NCBI GenBank assembly: GCA_964398055.1
Contig: CAYNLK010000008.1
Span: 1-64,000, forward strand
Direction of reading: 5' to 3'
Length of the DNA: 64,000 nucleotides
Source: CAYNLK01 sp964398055
GTDB taxonomy: Bacteria; Chloroflexota; Anaerolineae; 4572-78; J111
Made by a program: the position numbers and the translations under genes. The number at the start of each line of letters is the position of its first letter. The first letter of the stretch is position 1. Under the pieces are notes generated by a model. That model saw only the letters and a list, made by a program, of their open reading frames with translations. It was not told the origin of the DNA and made no database searches. Below are positions 41,998 to 50,034 of the stretch, in pieces.

Positions 41998-43002
41998 TTA
42001 TCTCACATACAGCGGTAAAAAGTGGGACACCTGGCCGGCATACACAAAGACATAGCGCAGCAAAAAGCCGCCCACCAATACCAGCGAGGCGCTTAACCCA
42101 CCCCACAAGCGACTATATTTAACGGCTTGCTCTTGCCACACCACCGGGAAGAGTTCAAATCCTTCGATAGCCAGTGGCACGAGTAAGCCCAACAAAATCA
42201 CGCCCAGCCAAAATGGCACCGTATATGGCCCGCCCAAGATTAAATTCAAACTTTCGGATGAACTCCAGGTATTGAGATTCTGGTGCAATAAGAACGGGAT
42301 CACGATAAAGATTTCCACAATAATGAACATGGCATCCAGACTGACCAAAAAGTGCCGTTCGTGGTGGAGGTGATCGTGACCGTTTTGGGGACGCATCAGG
42401 GCGGCAATAAGCAGTACCGTGGCGACGCCGCTGCTCATAGCCGAAAGCAGAAAGAGTTGGGCCACCATCGGGGTATTCCACATGGGCCGGGCCGGGATGG
42501 CCCCCAGCAGCACGCCCGTATACATACCAACGCCGATGGCCAACGGCGCCCCAATCGCCGCCACCACCCGCCGGGCAAGGCCAATGGCCCGGCGGTCGAG
42601 CGGTTTCCAGGCGTGGATATTCCTCAGATCGGCCCGGCTGGTGGGCAGGCGCAACAGGTCACGCCAGGGCCGGGGAATCCACAGCACAAAATAGAACAGG
42701 GAAATGATCGAAAAACCGGTCAACAACCAGGTGCCGATGGACATCGGCGAAGTGTATTCCACGGTCAAGAACAGCCACCAGAATTGAAAGGGCTTGGTCA
42801 AGTCAAAAATCAGGGTCGCCAGCCCAAGCATGAGCGGCCAGGGCGCAATCAACGCCCCAATCCGGCTGATCCGCTTATAGCGAGCGCCGCCCAGATAGGT
42901 AGCCAGACCCGAGACAAAGAAGGCCCCGGCGCTGACCCCGGCGGTAAAAAGGTAAAGCACAATCAATAAATTCCAGTAAAAATGGAAGGAGTTGTGTTCC
43001 AT
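41998..43002 (-). CDS. NrfD/PsrC-type membrane subunit
   Basis: A 334-residue protein with eight or nine membrane helices, of the PsrC/NrfD branch (MEHNSFHFYWNLLIVLYLFTAGVSAG read in parts; SPMSIGTWLL; FLLSAMSSG). It is shorter than the HybB-like protein at 22074. In polysulfide and thiosulfate reductases this subunit exchanges electrons with menaquinone. It follows the iron-sulfur subunit gene after a 156-bp repeat-filled spacer. CGGAGA before ATG 43002 is the ribosome site. Confidence 0.9.
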   Translation of the reverse strand: MEHNSFHFYWNLLIVLYLFTAGVSAGAFFVSGLATYLGGARYKRISRIGALIAPWPLMLGLATLIFDLTKPFQFWWLFLTVEYTSPMSIGTWLLTGFSIISLFYFVLWIPRPWRDLLRLPTSRADLRNIHAWKPLDRRAIGLARRVVAAIGAPLAIGVGMYTGVLLGAIPARPMWNTPMVAQLFLLSAMSSGVATVLLIAALMRPQNGHDHLHHERHFLVSLDAMFIIVEIFIVIPFLLHQNLNTWSSSESLNLILGGPYTVPFWLGVILLGLLVPLAIEGFELFPVVWQEQAVKYSRLWGGLSASLVLVGGFLLRYVFVYAGQVSHFLPLYVR

Positions 43003-43023
43003 TGGTATTTTCTCCGTTGTTCG

Positions 43024-43152
43024 TTGCCAGTTATCAGTTATCAGTGGTCAGTTGTCGGTGATCAGTGGTCAGTTGTACGTTATCAGCGACCTACTGACCA
43101 CTAATCACTGGTCACTGATTACTGACTACTGGTCACTGACTACTGACCACTA
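43024..43152. repeat. Degenerate tandem and inverted short repeats
   Basis: Units such as AGTTATCAGT, CAGTGGTCAGT and ACTGACCACT repeat many times in both orientations and fill the gap between the psrB- and psrC-like genes. The same kind of sequence is at 12004-12060. It could fold into a large hairpin and adjust expression of downstream genes. It has no regular unit and spacer, so it is not CRISPR. Confidence 0.7.
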
Positions 43153-43158
43153 CCTTCA

Positions 43159-43728
43159 TCAACTCCGTAGGTAATATATCGCCGGTTCCGTGCCGGCCTC
43201 TTCATAAATACGATACGAGTCGTGCGTGGCCAGTAATAGGGACACGTCACTGTTAGGATCGTTCAGGTCGCCAAAATGACGAGCATTACCCACACAGGTT
43301 TCAACGCAAGCCGGCGGCAGGCCTGCATCCAACCGGTGAACACAGAAAGTACATTTGTCAACGGCTTTTTTCTCTTCGTTCACGTAGCGGGCGTCGTACG
43401 GGCAGGCCATCATACAGTATTTGCAGCCGATGCATTTGTCGTAATCAACCAACACCAGCCCATCTTCCCGGCGATAGGTGGCTCCGGTGGGACAAACCCG
43501 CTCGCAGGGTGGGTTGGCGCAATGGTGGCAATTCTCAGGCATGAACGTTGCGCTGAGAGTGGGGAAGATGCCTCGCTCGGTCTTGGCAATCCAGTTGCGG
43601 TGTTCGCCGAGAGGCACTTCATTTTCCACGGAGCAAGCGATCATACACGCTTCGCAATCAATGCAGCGCTCCGGCTCCATCACAAAAGCCCAGCGACGTT
43701 TTTGGGGGGTGTTGTTGGCTTCACTCAT
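43159..43728 (-). CDS. Four-cluster ferredoxin subunit (PsrB/PhsB/DmsB type)
   Basis: A 189-residue protein with 16 cysteines in four groups: CIDCEACMIAC, CHHCANPPCERVC, CIGCKYCMMAC and CTFCVHRLDAGLPPACVETC, for four [4Fe-4S] clusters. No signal peptide is present; it would be exported together with the Tat-dependent catalytic subunit. It passes electrons between the molybdoenzyme and the NrfD-type subunit. GGAGAG lies upstream of ATG 43728. Confidence 0.93.
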   Translation of the reverse strand: MSEANNTPQKRRWAFVMEPERCIDCEACMIACSVENEVPLGEHRNWIAKTERGIFPTLSATFMPENCHHCANPPCERVCPTGATYRREDGLVLVDYDKCIGCKYCMMACPYDARYVNEEKKAVDKCTFCVHRLDAGLPPACVETCVGNARHFGDLNDPNSDVSLLLATHDSYRIYEEAGTEPAIYYLRS

Positions 43729-43849
43729 AGTTTCTCTCCGTACGAATCTGCGAATCTGCGAATTTGCGAATGGCCAAAGAGCGGTTAAAGCTTCAGAAAA
43801 TAATTCTGCCCAGTCTTTTCATTCCTTATTCGCCATTCACCATTCGCTT

Positions 43850-46084
43850 TCACGCTTTTTCTATCTTGACCCGGGTTTGTGACAGGGCCTGCGAGCCGCT
43901 GACCGGGTCGGTGAAGGTCAGGTGCAGGTCACTATCGCTGGCGCCCTGGCCGTAGGCGGTAACCAGCCCTTTGCTGACATGCCCAAAGCCGGGGGTCATG
44001 TAGACGCAGTCGGGCCGAATTTTTTCGGTCACGTGGGCCACGGTTTTGACTCGGCCGCCCTCACTCTCGACCCAGATTTCATCGCCATCCTCGATGCCCC
44101 GATCATGAGCCGGTTTGGGATTGATCCAGAGCGGGTTGATCGGCACCCGTTCGTGCAGCAGCTTGTTGTTATGGGTGGCAAACTGGGTATGCTGGGCCAC
44201 TTTGCCGGTCAACAAATAGAAGGTGTCGGCTTCATTGGCCACCGGCTCTTCCCACACCGGCACCGGGACAAAGCCGCTGTTGGCCAGGGTGGTCGAGTAA
44301 AGCTCCATTTTGCCGCTGGGGGTGTTGAAAACAAGTTCCCCTGCTTCACCGGCGCTGGCCTCCTCAGCCGGGGGCCGATAGTAGCCCCTGGCCTTCAGTT
44401 CTTCCAGGCTGATATCCAGGGGGGCCAACTGCTGGCGCAAATAGTCTTCTTCATCTTCATACTGGAAGTAGTCGCCCAGCCCCAGCCGGTTGCCCAGTTC
44501 TTTGAAGATCCACAGGCCGGGTTTACTTTCATACATCGGCTCGACGACCGGCTGGCGGATGAAGACAGTTCCATCAACCACGGCCAGCGGATCGTATCGC
44601 TCCAGGTAGGTGGCTTCGGGCAGGACGACATCGCTGAACCAGGCGGTGTCGTTCATGCTGATGTCAACGGTGACGATGAAGTCGAGCTTGCTCAAAGCCT
44701 CGATAGTTTTGCGGCGCTCCGGTAGGGAGTTGACCGGATTCTGGCGGAAGATGAACCAGCCGTGGGCCGGATAAGGCTCTTCAGTGATAATGTTGTCCCG
44801 GATTTCCTGAAAGACGCCTAATTTGAGCGGCACCAGCGGGTATTTCCAGGGCACGCCGTCCATGCGCAAGGCGCTGACCCGCGGGTAGGGCGGCTGGGGA
44901 ATAGTGCCCAGGGCTACGCCGCCCTCTTCGCCGGCGGCGGGCTGCAAACTGCCGGGCCTGGCCCAACTGCCGACCAGGCCGTTGAGGATGGCAATGGCTC
45001 GCTCGGTTTGGAAGGAGTTGATGAAGTTGCTGGTCCGCCAATTGGGGTGAGCAAAGGCTTGCGGCGCAGCCATCGCAAATTCACGGGCAATACGCCGAAT
45101 GGTTTCGGCCGGAATCTCGCACTTGCTGGCGGCCCATTCGGGCGTATAGCCTTTGGTAGCTTCTTTTACTTCTTCAAAACCAACGGTGTGCTCGGCCACA
45201 AATTCGGCATCGTATAACTCCTCAGCGATGATGACCTGGATCATGGCCAGGTGGAAGGCCAGGTCGGTGCCAGGTTTCACCGGCAGCCATTCGGTGGCTT
45301 TGGCCGCAGTCTTGGTGAAGCGGGGGTCCAGCACCACAACTTTGGCCCCGCGCTGGAGCGCGGCCACCAAATCCTGGGCTTCGGAATTGGAGATGGCGTC
45401 CAGGAGATTGCGGCCGGTGTAAATGATGTACTCGGCCTGGTTGTAATCCCGGCCCGGTTCCTCCAGGCCAAAGGTGAGCAGGTTGGCGGTAATCATGGCG
45501 TTGAAACAGAGCGAGCGTTGGGTGCCGTAATTGGGTGAGCCGAACGCCTTCAACAGGTTTTCGAATTGGGTTTGGATCAGGTTATGGGTGCTGCTAAAGA
45601 TCATCGCTTCAGGGCCGTATTGGTTTTTGATTTCCAGCATCCGCGCAGCGACGTAATCCAGCGCCTCGTTCCAACTGGCCCGGACCCACTGGCCTTCACC
45701 GCGCGGCCCTTTACGAATGAGCGGGTATTTGAGCCGGTCGGGATCGTAAAGGGTGGCGACTCCAGCCTGGCCGCGCGGGCACAACATGCCGCGGGAATGA
45801 GGGTGGAAAGGATTGCCTTCCAGCTTATAGACTTGGCCGTTTTTCACTTTCGCTCGCACGCCGCAGCGCCAGACGCACTGCTCACACAAGGTATAGACTT
45901 CGCGATCAAAGCTGGTCGGTGGATAGTAGTCGCGGCGGGGCGCGGCCTGGGGCATGTTTTTATTGGCCAGCACATCGATGAAACTAAAACTGCTCGACAT
46001 GGCGCTGAAAGCAACGGCGCCCGCTCCCAGCCCGAGGAACTGTCGGCGCGAGATGGATTTATTTGGCTTCTGTTTAGTCGTCAT
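43850..46084 (-). CDS. Molybdopterin oxidoreductase of the PsrA/PhsA (polysulfide/thiosulfate reductase) group
   Basis: A 744-residue catalytic subunit. The Tat signal is ISRRQFLGLGAG. A [4Fe-4S] cluster is held by Cys67, Cys70, Cys74 and Cys102 (CEQCVWRC, then LCPRG). The likely molybdenum ligand is Cys193 in RSLCFNAM, as in PsrA/PhsA rather than the Ser of DMSO reductase. The C-terminal molydopterin-binding domain (residues about 620-740) follows. It could reduce polysulfide, thiosulfate or tetrathionate, or run in the oxidative direction. The co-transcribed YeeE/YedE transporter argues for a thiosulfate-like substrate. It starts at ATG 46084 with GGGAGA upstream. Confidence 0.9.
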   Translation of the reverse strand: MTTKQKPNKSISRRQFLGLGAGAVAFSAMSSSFSFIDVLANKNMPQAAPRRDYYPPTSFDREVYTLCEQCVWRCGVRAKVKNGQVYKLEGNPFHPHSRGMLCPRGQAGVATLYDPDRLKYPLIRKGPRGEGQWVRASWNEALDYVAARMLEIKNQYGPEAMIFSSTHNLIQTQFENLLKAFGSPNYGTQRSLCFNAMITANLLTFGLEEPGRDYNQAEYIIYTGRNLLDAISNSEAQDLVAALQRGAKVVVLDPRFTKTAAKATEWLPVKPGTDLAFHLAMIQVIIAEELYDAEFVAEHTVGFEEVKEATKGYTPEWAASKCEIPAETIRRIAREFAMAAPQAFAHPNWRTSNFINSFQTERAIAILNGLVGSWARPGSLQPAAGEEGGVALGTIPQPPYPRVSALRMDGVPWKYPLVPLKLGVFQEIRDNIITEEPYPAHGWFIFRQNPVNSLPERRKTIEALSKLDFIVTVDISMNDTAWFSDVVLPEATYLERYDPLAVVDGTVFIRQPVVEPMYESKPGLWIFKELGNRLGLGDYFQYEDEEDYLRQQLAPLDISLEELKARGYYRPPAEEASAGEAGELVFNTPSGKMELYSTTLANSGFVPVPVWEEPVANEADTFYLLTGKVAQHTQFATHNNKLLHERVPINPLWINPKPAHDRGIEDGDEIWVESEGGRVKTVAHVTEKIRPDCVYMTPGFGHVSKGLVTAYGQGASDSDLHLTFTDPVSGSQALSQTRVKIEKA

Positions 46085-46195
46085 ACTCTATCTCCCTGAC
46101 ATCCCGGTGACTGATGGGCCAACCCGGATGGGTGAAAGGTGAGGCGCCAAAGGTGATCGGGGTAATGGCGGCGCAGCGGGGCCTGGCGCGTCTGG

Positions 46196-46750
46196 CTAAC
46201 TGCCTACATGATCCGGGCGCGGCTCACCTTTTTTGTTCAAGATGTAAAACAGGTAGGCTGAGAACAGGGCAAAAAAGGCGATGACCAGCCAGTGATTGAC
46301 ATTGAATAAGTCCGGGAAGTAGGTCGCGCCCAGATTAGCGATGCCAGAGATGACAGGAAAAACCTGGGTGTAGGTTACCCCAAAGAGGGTGGCGCCGGTT
46401 AAGAAACCCAGCATCCCTGGAATCAGGTAGTCAAGGTTGCCCCGCCCGATGCCGGCCAGGCAGGTACCGGGACAAAAGCCAGCCATGGCCATGCCGATGC
46501 CAAAGATGAGCGCGCCCACAAAGTTGCCCACCAGATAGGTGGGGGTGGTCCCGGTCAGATCGGCCAGGCCCAACTCCTTGAGCAGGTAGATGCCGATTGA
46601 ACCGACCACAATAGCCGTCAACATAAATTTGAGCACGCTCAAATCGGTAAAGCGGTAGACATTGACAATTTTGCTGTAACGGGTAAAGGCCGCTTTTTGC
46701 AGAATGAACCCGAACAAGATCCCAATGATCAGCGCTGCAGGAAAACTCAT
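46196..46750 (-). CDS. YeeE/YedE-family half transporter, second half
   Basis: A 184-residue membrane protein with about five helices and the motif GFCPGTCLAGIGRG near residues 92-105, which is the second conserved Cys motif of YeeE/YedE (TsuA-like) thiosulfate-type transporters. A Glu/Pro-containing tail ends it. It lies 3 nt after the gene for the other half, and its ribosome site overlaps the end of that gene, so the two are made together. Confidence 0.88.
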   Translation of the reverse strand: MSFPAALIIGILFGFILQKAAFTRYSKIVNVYRFTDLSVLKFMLTAIVVGSIGIYLLKELGLADLTGTTPTYLVGNFVGALIFGIGMAMAGFCPGTCLAGIGRGNLDYLIPGMLGFLTGATLFGVTYTQVFPVISGIANLGATYFPDLFNVNHWLVIAFFALFSAYLFYILNKKGEPRPDHVGS

Positions 46751-46753
46751 CGC

Positions 46754-47296
46754 TTAGTACCTCTTTCCGTAAAGAATTTTGGCGGTAATAATGCCGGAGA
46801 TGAACATGCCGGCCATAAAAACAAAGGCCGCCGGGGCTAACTGGACACCGCCGGAAATGGCCAGGCCGCTGGTGCAGCCGCCGGCCAGGCCGGCGCCGTA
46901 TTCCAGAAAAATGGCCCCGACAAAGAGCGCCAGCCAGCGTTTCCAATGAGCCGGCCCAAAGACCTTAACCCACTGGTCGTCCGATATCCAGCGGAGTTTG
47001 AAATCACCGGAGGTGATGGCGGCGATAAAGGCGCCAATCGGCAGGCCGATGGCCATAACCACGCCCCAGCTCAGCCCGGCCGGCATCACAAAGCGCCAGT
47101 AGGTATTGTCGGCCACCGCCGGGGCAACCATCTGCAGAATAGCGCCGGCGATATTCTCAAACGCGCCTGAAGCGCCAAACAAGAGACCGGTGAACAGCAG
47201 GGTAAAGGTGGCCAGCAGGCCCAACATCGCCCCGGTCAGGTAGGGCGACCATTCCGGTTGTCTGAACCAGGTTATAAATTTGCTTGTATTCATCAT
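46754..47296 (-). CDS. YeeE/YedE-family half transporter, first half
   Basis: A 180-residue protein with four or five membrane helices and the motif GLAGGCTSGLAISGG (residues about 135-150), the first conserved Cys motif of YeeE/YedE transporters. In the single-chain TsuA proteins both motifs lie in one polypeptide; here they are split over two adjacent genes. Cysteines of these motifs pass thiosulfate through the membrane in TsuA, so uptake or exchange of a sulfur compound is likely. It starts at ATG with AAGGAG upstream. Confidence 0.88.
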   Translation of the reverse strand: MMNTSKFITWFRQPEWSPYLTGAMLGLLATFTLLFTGLLFGASGAFENIAGAILQMVAPAVADNTYWRFVMPAGLSWGVVMAIGLPIGAFIAAITSGDFKLRWISDDQWVKVFGPAHWKRWLALFVGAIFLEYGAGLAGGCTSGLAISGGVQLAPAAFVFMAGMFISGIITAKILYGKRY

Positions 47297-47304
47297 CTAC
47301 TCCT

Positions 47305-48267
47305 TTATAAATCCTTGATAAGCGCCAGCAGTAGATTGCGGTCTTTAGCGCCAATATCGCGCAGGGTCTCCACAACTTCGGCGTCAACTTTGCTCACAGC
47401 CGCGAGAATTTCGCCGCCTCGTTCCGGATTGGCCAGGATGGTATCCAGGGCCGCCAGCGTTTCGGGGCGACAGCTCATCAACTTGGGCAACAACTCAACC
47501 AGTGCAGGCTTTTGTTGGAGCAAAGCCTGCACTTCGGGCCTGTTTTGATCAGCCAGGGCGCTGGCCAACAATGCACTGCCGTCGGCCCGGCTGTTGACGG
47601 CGACCACGGCTTGGGGAATAGGTGCAACGTTGGCGTCAAGCCAATGGGCTACTTTGGGTCCCCAACCTTCCCAGGTCCAGGCGGTCAGAAAGAAAGCCGC
47701 GCCCGTCCCCAGAATCATCACTATCAAGATGACGTTGCCCCAATTGGATACCAGCGGTTGAGCCGTGGCCTCGGCGTACAGCAGGTTGTAGTCGATCTCT
47801 TCGCCGCCCAGCGGCGCGGCCACGCCGGTGCTGCCGGTAGTGCCGCTGCTACCGCTATTGCTGTTGCCTCCGCTGCCGCCGGAGGCGCCGGCGCCAACCT
47901 CTACCCCCAGGCTAGAGGCATAAATCTGGGCTTTGTCCATATAATCAGTGGGATGGCAACTCTGGCAGCCGGCTTTGACATCATCCAGGGGCGCGGCCAG
48001 CCCGACGTGGGCTTCGTCCTTGCCCTTGGCTTGCACGTTACCGGCGTGGCAGAATTCACAAAAGTCGCCAAAGGCATGGGCCGTGTGCCATTCACCGTTG
48101 CTGTTTACCGGCATCTGAGCCTGGGTTTCATGACAACTTTTGCAGGATGAGGCCTGGGAGCCGCACTGGGCCTGGGCCGGCTGGGGGGTCCAACTCAACA
48201 AACCCACCACTAGCAGGATAGCGCCGCCAAGCGCGGTTAAAAAGAACCAGAGGTCGTTACGTTTCAT
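47305..48267 (-). CDS. Trihaem membrane cytochrome c with helical cytoplasmic tail
   Basis: A 320-residue protein: signal peptide, three CXXCH motifs (CKSCH, CEFCH, CQSCH) in residues about 42-106, a Gly/Ser-rich linker (about 125-150), one membrane helix (about 178-200), and a C-terminal domain of about 110 residues made of repeated amphipathic helices, probably on the inside. A cytochrome with an inside helical domain is an odd layout and may serve signalling or docking. It is the first structural gene after the ArsR gene; AAAGGAGG precedes ATG 48267. Confidence 0.82.
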   Translation of the reverse strand: MKRNDLWFFLTALGGAILLVVGLLSWTPQPAQAQCGSQASSCKSCHETQAQMPVNSNGEWHTAHAFGDFCEFCHAGNVQAKGKDEAHVGLAAPLDDVKAGCQSCHPTDYMDKAQIYASSLGVEVGAGASGGSGGNSNSGSSGTTGSTGVAAPLGGEEIDYNLLYAEATAQPLVSNWGNVILIVMILGTGAAFFLTAWTWEGWGPKVAHWLDANVAPIPQAVVAVNSRADGSALLASALADQNRPEVQALLQQKPALVELLPKLMSCRPETLAALDTILANPERGGEILAAVSKVDAEVVETLRDIGAKDRNLLLALIKDL

Positions 48268-48357
48268 AAAGTCTTCGCCTCCTTTGTATGATATGATGGT
48301 TCAGAGGATTATGACTGTCTGGCCCAATTTTTCAGCCAGCAGGTTGATCGCCAAAAT

Positions 48358-48696
48358 TCACGCATTGAGCACGGCATCGGCCAGACTGCTTTGTTGAACC
48401 AGAGTGTCTGCCAGAATAGTTCTCATTGTGTCCAGCGCTTCCAGGACGCGAGGATCGGCCAGCTCGTAGTAAATAAAGGCCCCGTCACGCCGGGTATTGA
48501 CCAGCAAACGGTCGCGCAATATTTTGAGGTGGCGCGACACCGTGGCTTGGGGCGATTCGAGGGTCTCCACTAACTGGTTTACGTGCTTGGGCCCATCGCC
48601 CAGCTCGTATAGCAAGGCAATTCGGGTAGGATCAGCAATGGCCTGGCATAAGGTGGCGTGCATTATCCGTAGTTCTTGGGCTTTAGGTTTGTCCAT
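48358..48696 (-). CDS. ArsR-family transcriptional repressor
   Basis: A 112-residue winged helix-turn-helix protein: LCQAIADPTRIALLYELGDGPKHVNQLVETL and SPQATVSRHLKILRDRLLV are the recognition region. Only one cysteine (Cys17) is present, so it lacks the Cys pair with which SqrR/BigR-type repressors sense sulfide, and the CXC metal site of classical ArsR is also missing. It is encoded 90 bp upstream of the trihaem-Psr-b/Rieske operon in the same direction, and a matching inverted repeat at the predicted start (48715-48741) suggests autorepression and operon control. Confidence 0.9.
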   Translation of the reverse strand: MDKPKAQELRIMHATLCQAIADPTRIALLYELGDGPKHVNQLVETLESPQATVSRHLKILRDRLLVNTRRDGAFIYYELADPRVLEALDTMRTILADTLVQQSSLADAVLNA

Positions 48697-48714
48697 CTTT
48701 CCTCATTTATCAAT

Positions 48715-48811
48715 ATATTCGGATAAACGAATATATATTCGTGAAAATAATAACACGTATTTAATCAAAAGATAGTGACAAATGTCATCTAATTTTTGTG
48801 ACATTTGTCAC
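48715..48811 (-). promoter_or_regulatory. Promoter of the ArsR-Psr-b/Rieske operon: paired GTGA-N6-TCAC sites, -10 and ArsR operator
   Basis: GTGACAAATGTCAT (48775-48788) and GTGACATTTGTCAC (48798-48811) have centres 23 bp apart. A -10-like TATTAT lies on the minus strand at 48752-48747, its end 34.5 nt from the nearer centre. ATATTCG-N6-CGAATAT (48715-48734) followed by another ATATTCG (48735-48741) is an ArsR-type inverted repeat directly downstream of the predicted start. The layout implies an upstream activator and a local repressor. Confidence 0.6.
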
Positions 48812-48876
48812 TACCTTTTGGCTTGCGGGAAGGTTTTGCCCAAGATTAGAAATTCATTAGATTCCTGGTTGGGCTA

Positions 48877-48904
48877 TTGACAATTTGGTAAAATGCTGTA
48901 TACT
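48877..48904 (+). promoter_or_regulatory. Sigma70-like promoter
   Basis: TTGACA (48877-48882), a 16-bp spacer, then TATACT (48899-48904), reading on the plus strand. It would start a transcript near 48911 that runs into the terminator at 48991-49032. Confidence 0.55.
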
Positions 48905-48910
48905 ACAATT

Positions 48911-49032
48911 AGTAAACAAAACATAGACAGTTTATTGGCGGACCGGACAAAGCGTAGACTTTAAGCAAAAGTAGACGAGTTGTGAAGTAGGCCAACAATC
49001 AGTCCACCCCGGTGGCGATTGTTGGCTTTTTT
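48911..49032 (+). ncRNA. Possible small RNA or transcription attenuator
   Basis: A good sigma70 promoter and a strong intrinsic terminator enclose about 120 nt without a reading frame. The segment is upstream of the coiled-coil protein gene at 49170, so it is either an independent small RNA or a leader that attenuates that gene. I recognise no known riboswitch consensus in it. Confidence 0.4.
48991..49032 (+). terminator. Intrinsic terminator upstream of the coiled-coil gene
   Basis: GCCAACAATC (48991-49000) pairs with GATTGTTGGC (49017-49026), with an inner CCACC/GGTGG pair, followed by TTTTTTG. It reads on the plus strand. Confidence 0.8.
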
Positions 49033-49169
49033 GTTGCCGGTTGAGCCAGTTCATTATGGAACGGCGATAAGAATGAAAACGGTTTGTCGGTTTCGCTTGC
49101 GGTTGGTTGGATAAACAGCCAACCATCAAACTAACCAACAAACCAACTATCTATAGAGGAGATTTCTCC

Positions 49170-49991
49170 GTGTCGTTAAAATTGGTAAGTCCGGCTCCGG
49201 CTGGTTTCAAAAATCAACCTGATCTGACCAAACGGATTGAAGCAATTCTATCGGACCAAATTGGCCCGAACCTGCCCAAGAAATGGCGTAAAAAAATGCG
49301 TTGGCACAAGCTGGCGCCCATAGTCAGTTTTTTCCTGACGGTGGTACTGAAGTTGGTAGAATCTTTCGTCAAACCGGACAACCGGCCCAGGTCAACGACC
49401 AAACCCAATAGCCGCCCCAGATTGCCCGGGGCCGATCGGTCGGTTACCCAGCCGACAGCATCGAACCCGGCGTTGCAGGCCCAGCTACGGCAAGCTCTGG
49501 CTTACCAGTCGGAAATCCGGGGATTATTGCTGGCTTCAGCCACTCCCCAGCGCCAGCAGGATCTGCTGGGTTTGGTCAATGAGTGGATCAATGGCATTAA
49601 AGAGCTGGTTCAACGGGTTGACAATTTCCAGCAAAACGAGCTGATTCGGCAGGATTTACAGACTGTACCCCAATCGATTGCCCAGCTAGAGGCCAGGCTG
49701 GCCGGCGCTGACGATGAAACCATCCGCGCCGGCCTTGAAAACACCCTTAAACACCGACGCCAGCAACTGCTGAACTTGCAGCAGCTTGAGCGCACCATGC
49801 ACTGGGCCGAGATCAAGATCGAAAGCACGGTTTCGTTGCTGGGGACGCTCTATTCGCAATTACTGGCCGGCCAGAGCACCAACCAGGTGGCCGATTACCG
49901 CCATCTGCTGGCCGAAGCCGAGGATGAGGTGCAGGCACTCCAGGATTACCTGGCTGCCTTGGCCGAAGTCAAATTGGGTTCGGCGGCCTAA
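49170..49991 (+). CDS. Coiled-coil protein of unknown function
   Basis: A 273-residue protein I cannot assign. After a basic stretch (KKWRKKMRWHK) there is one hydrophobic segment of about 20 residues (LAPIVSFFLTVVLKLV), a Pro/Arg-rich linker, and then about 160 residues of heptad-like helices (QRQQDLLGLVNEWINGIKEL; HRRQQLLNLQQLER). GTG 49170 is preferred as start because of AGAGGAGATTTCTCC just upstream; the frame is open 21 codons further. The 3' end abuts a 5'-truncated htpX-like gene in another frame, so a rearrangement may have occurred nearby. Confidence 0.65.
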   Translation: MSLKLVSPAPAGFKNQPDLTKRIEAILSDQIGPNLPKKWRKKMRWHKLAPIVSFFLTVVLKLVESFVKPDNRPRSTTKPNSRPRLPGADRSVTQPTASNPALQAQLRQALAYQSEIRGLLLASATPQRQQDLLGLVNEWINGIKELVQRVDNFQQNELIRQDLQTVPQSIAQLEARLAGADDETIRAGLENTLKHRRQQLLNLQQLERTMHWAEIKIESTVSLLGTLYSQLLAGQSTNQVADYRHLLAEAEDEVQALQDYLAALAEVKLGSAA

Positions 49992-50034
49992 ATTCAAACT
50001 CAAACAACAGGAAACTGTAAATTCAACTATTCTG

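Noticed and set aside
43024..43152. CRISPR-like array
   Set aside because: Units differ in length and sequence and no constant repeat-spacer alternation is seen; no cas gene is present.
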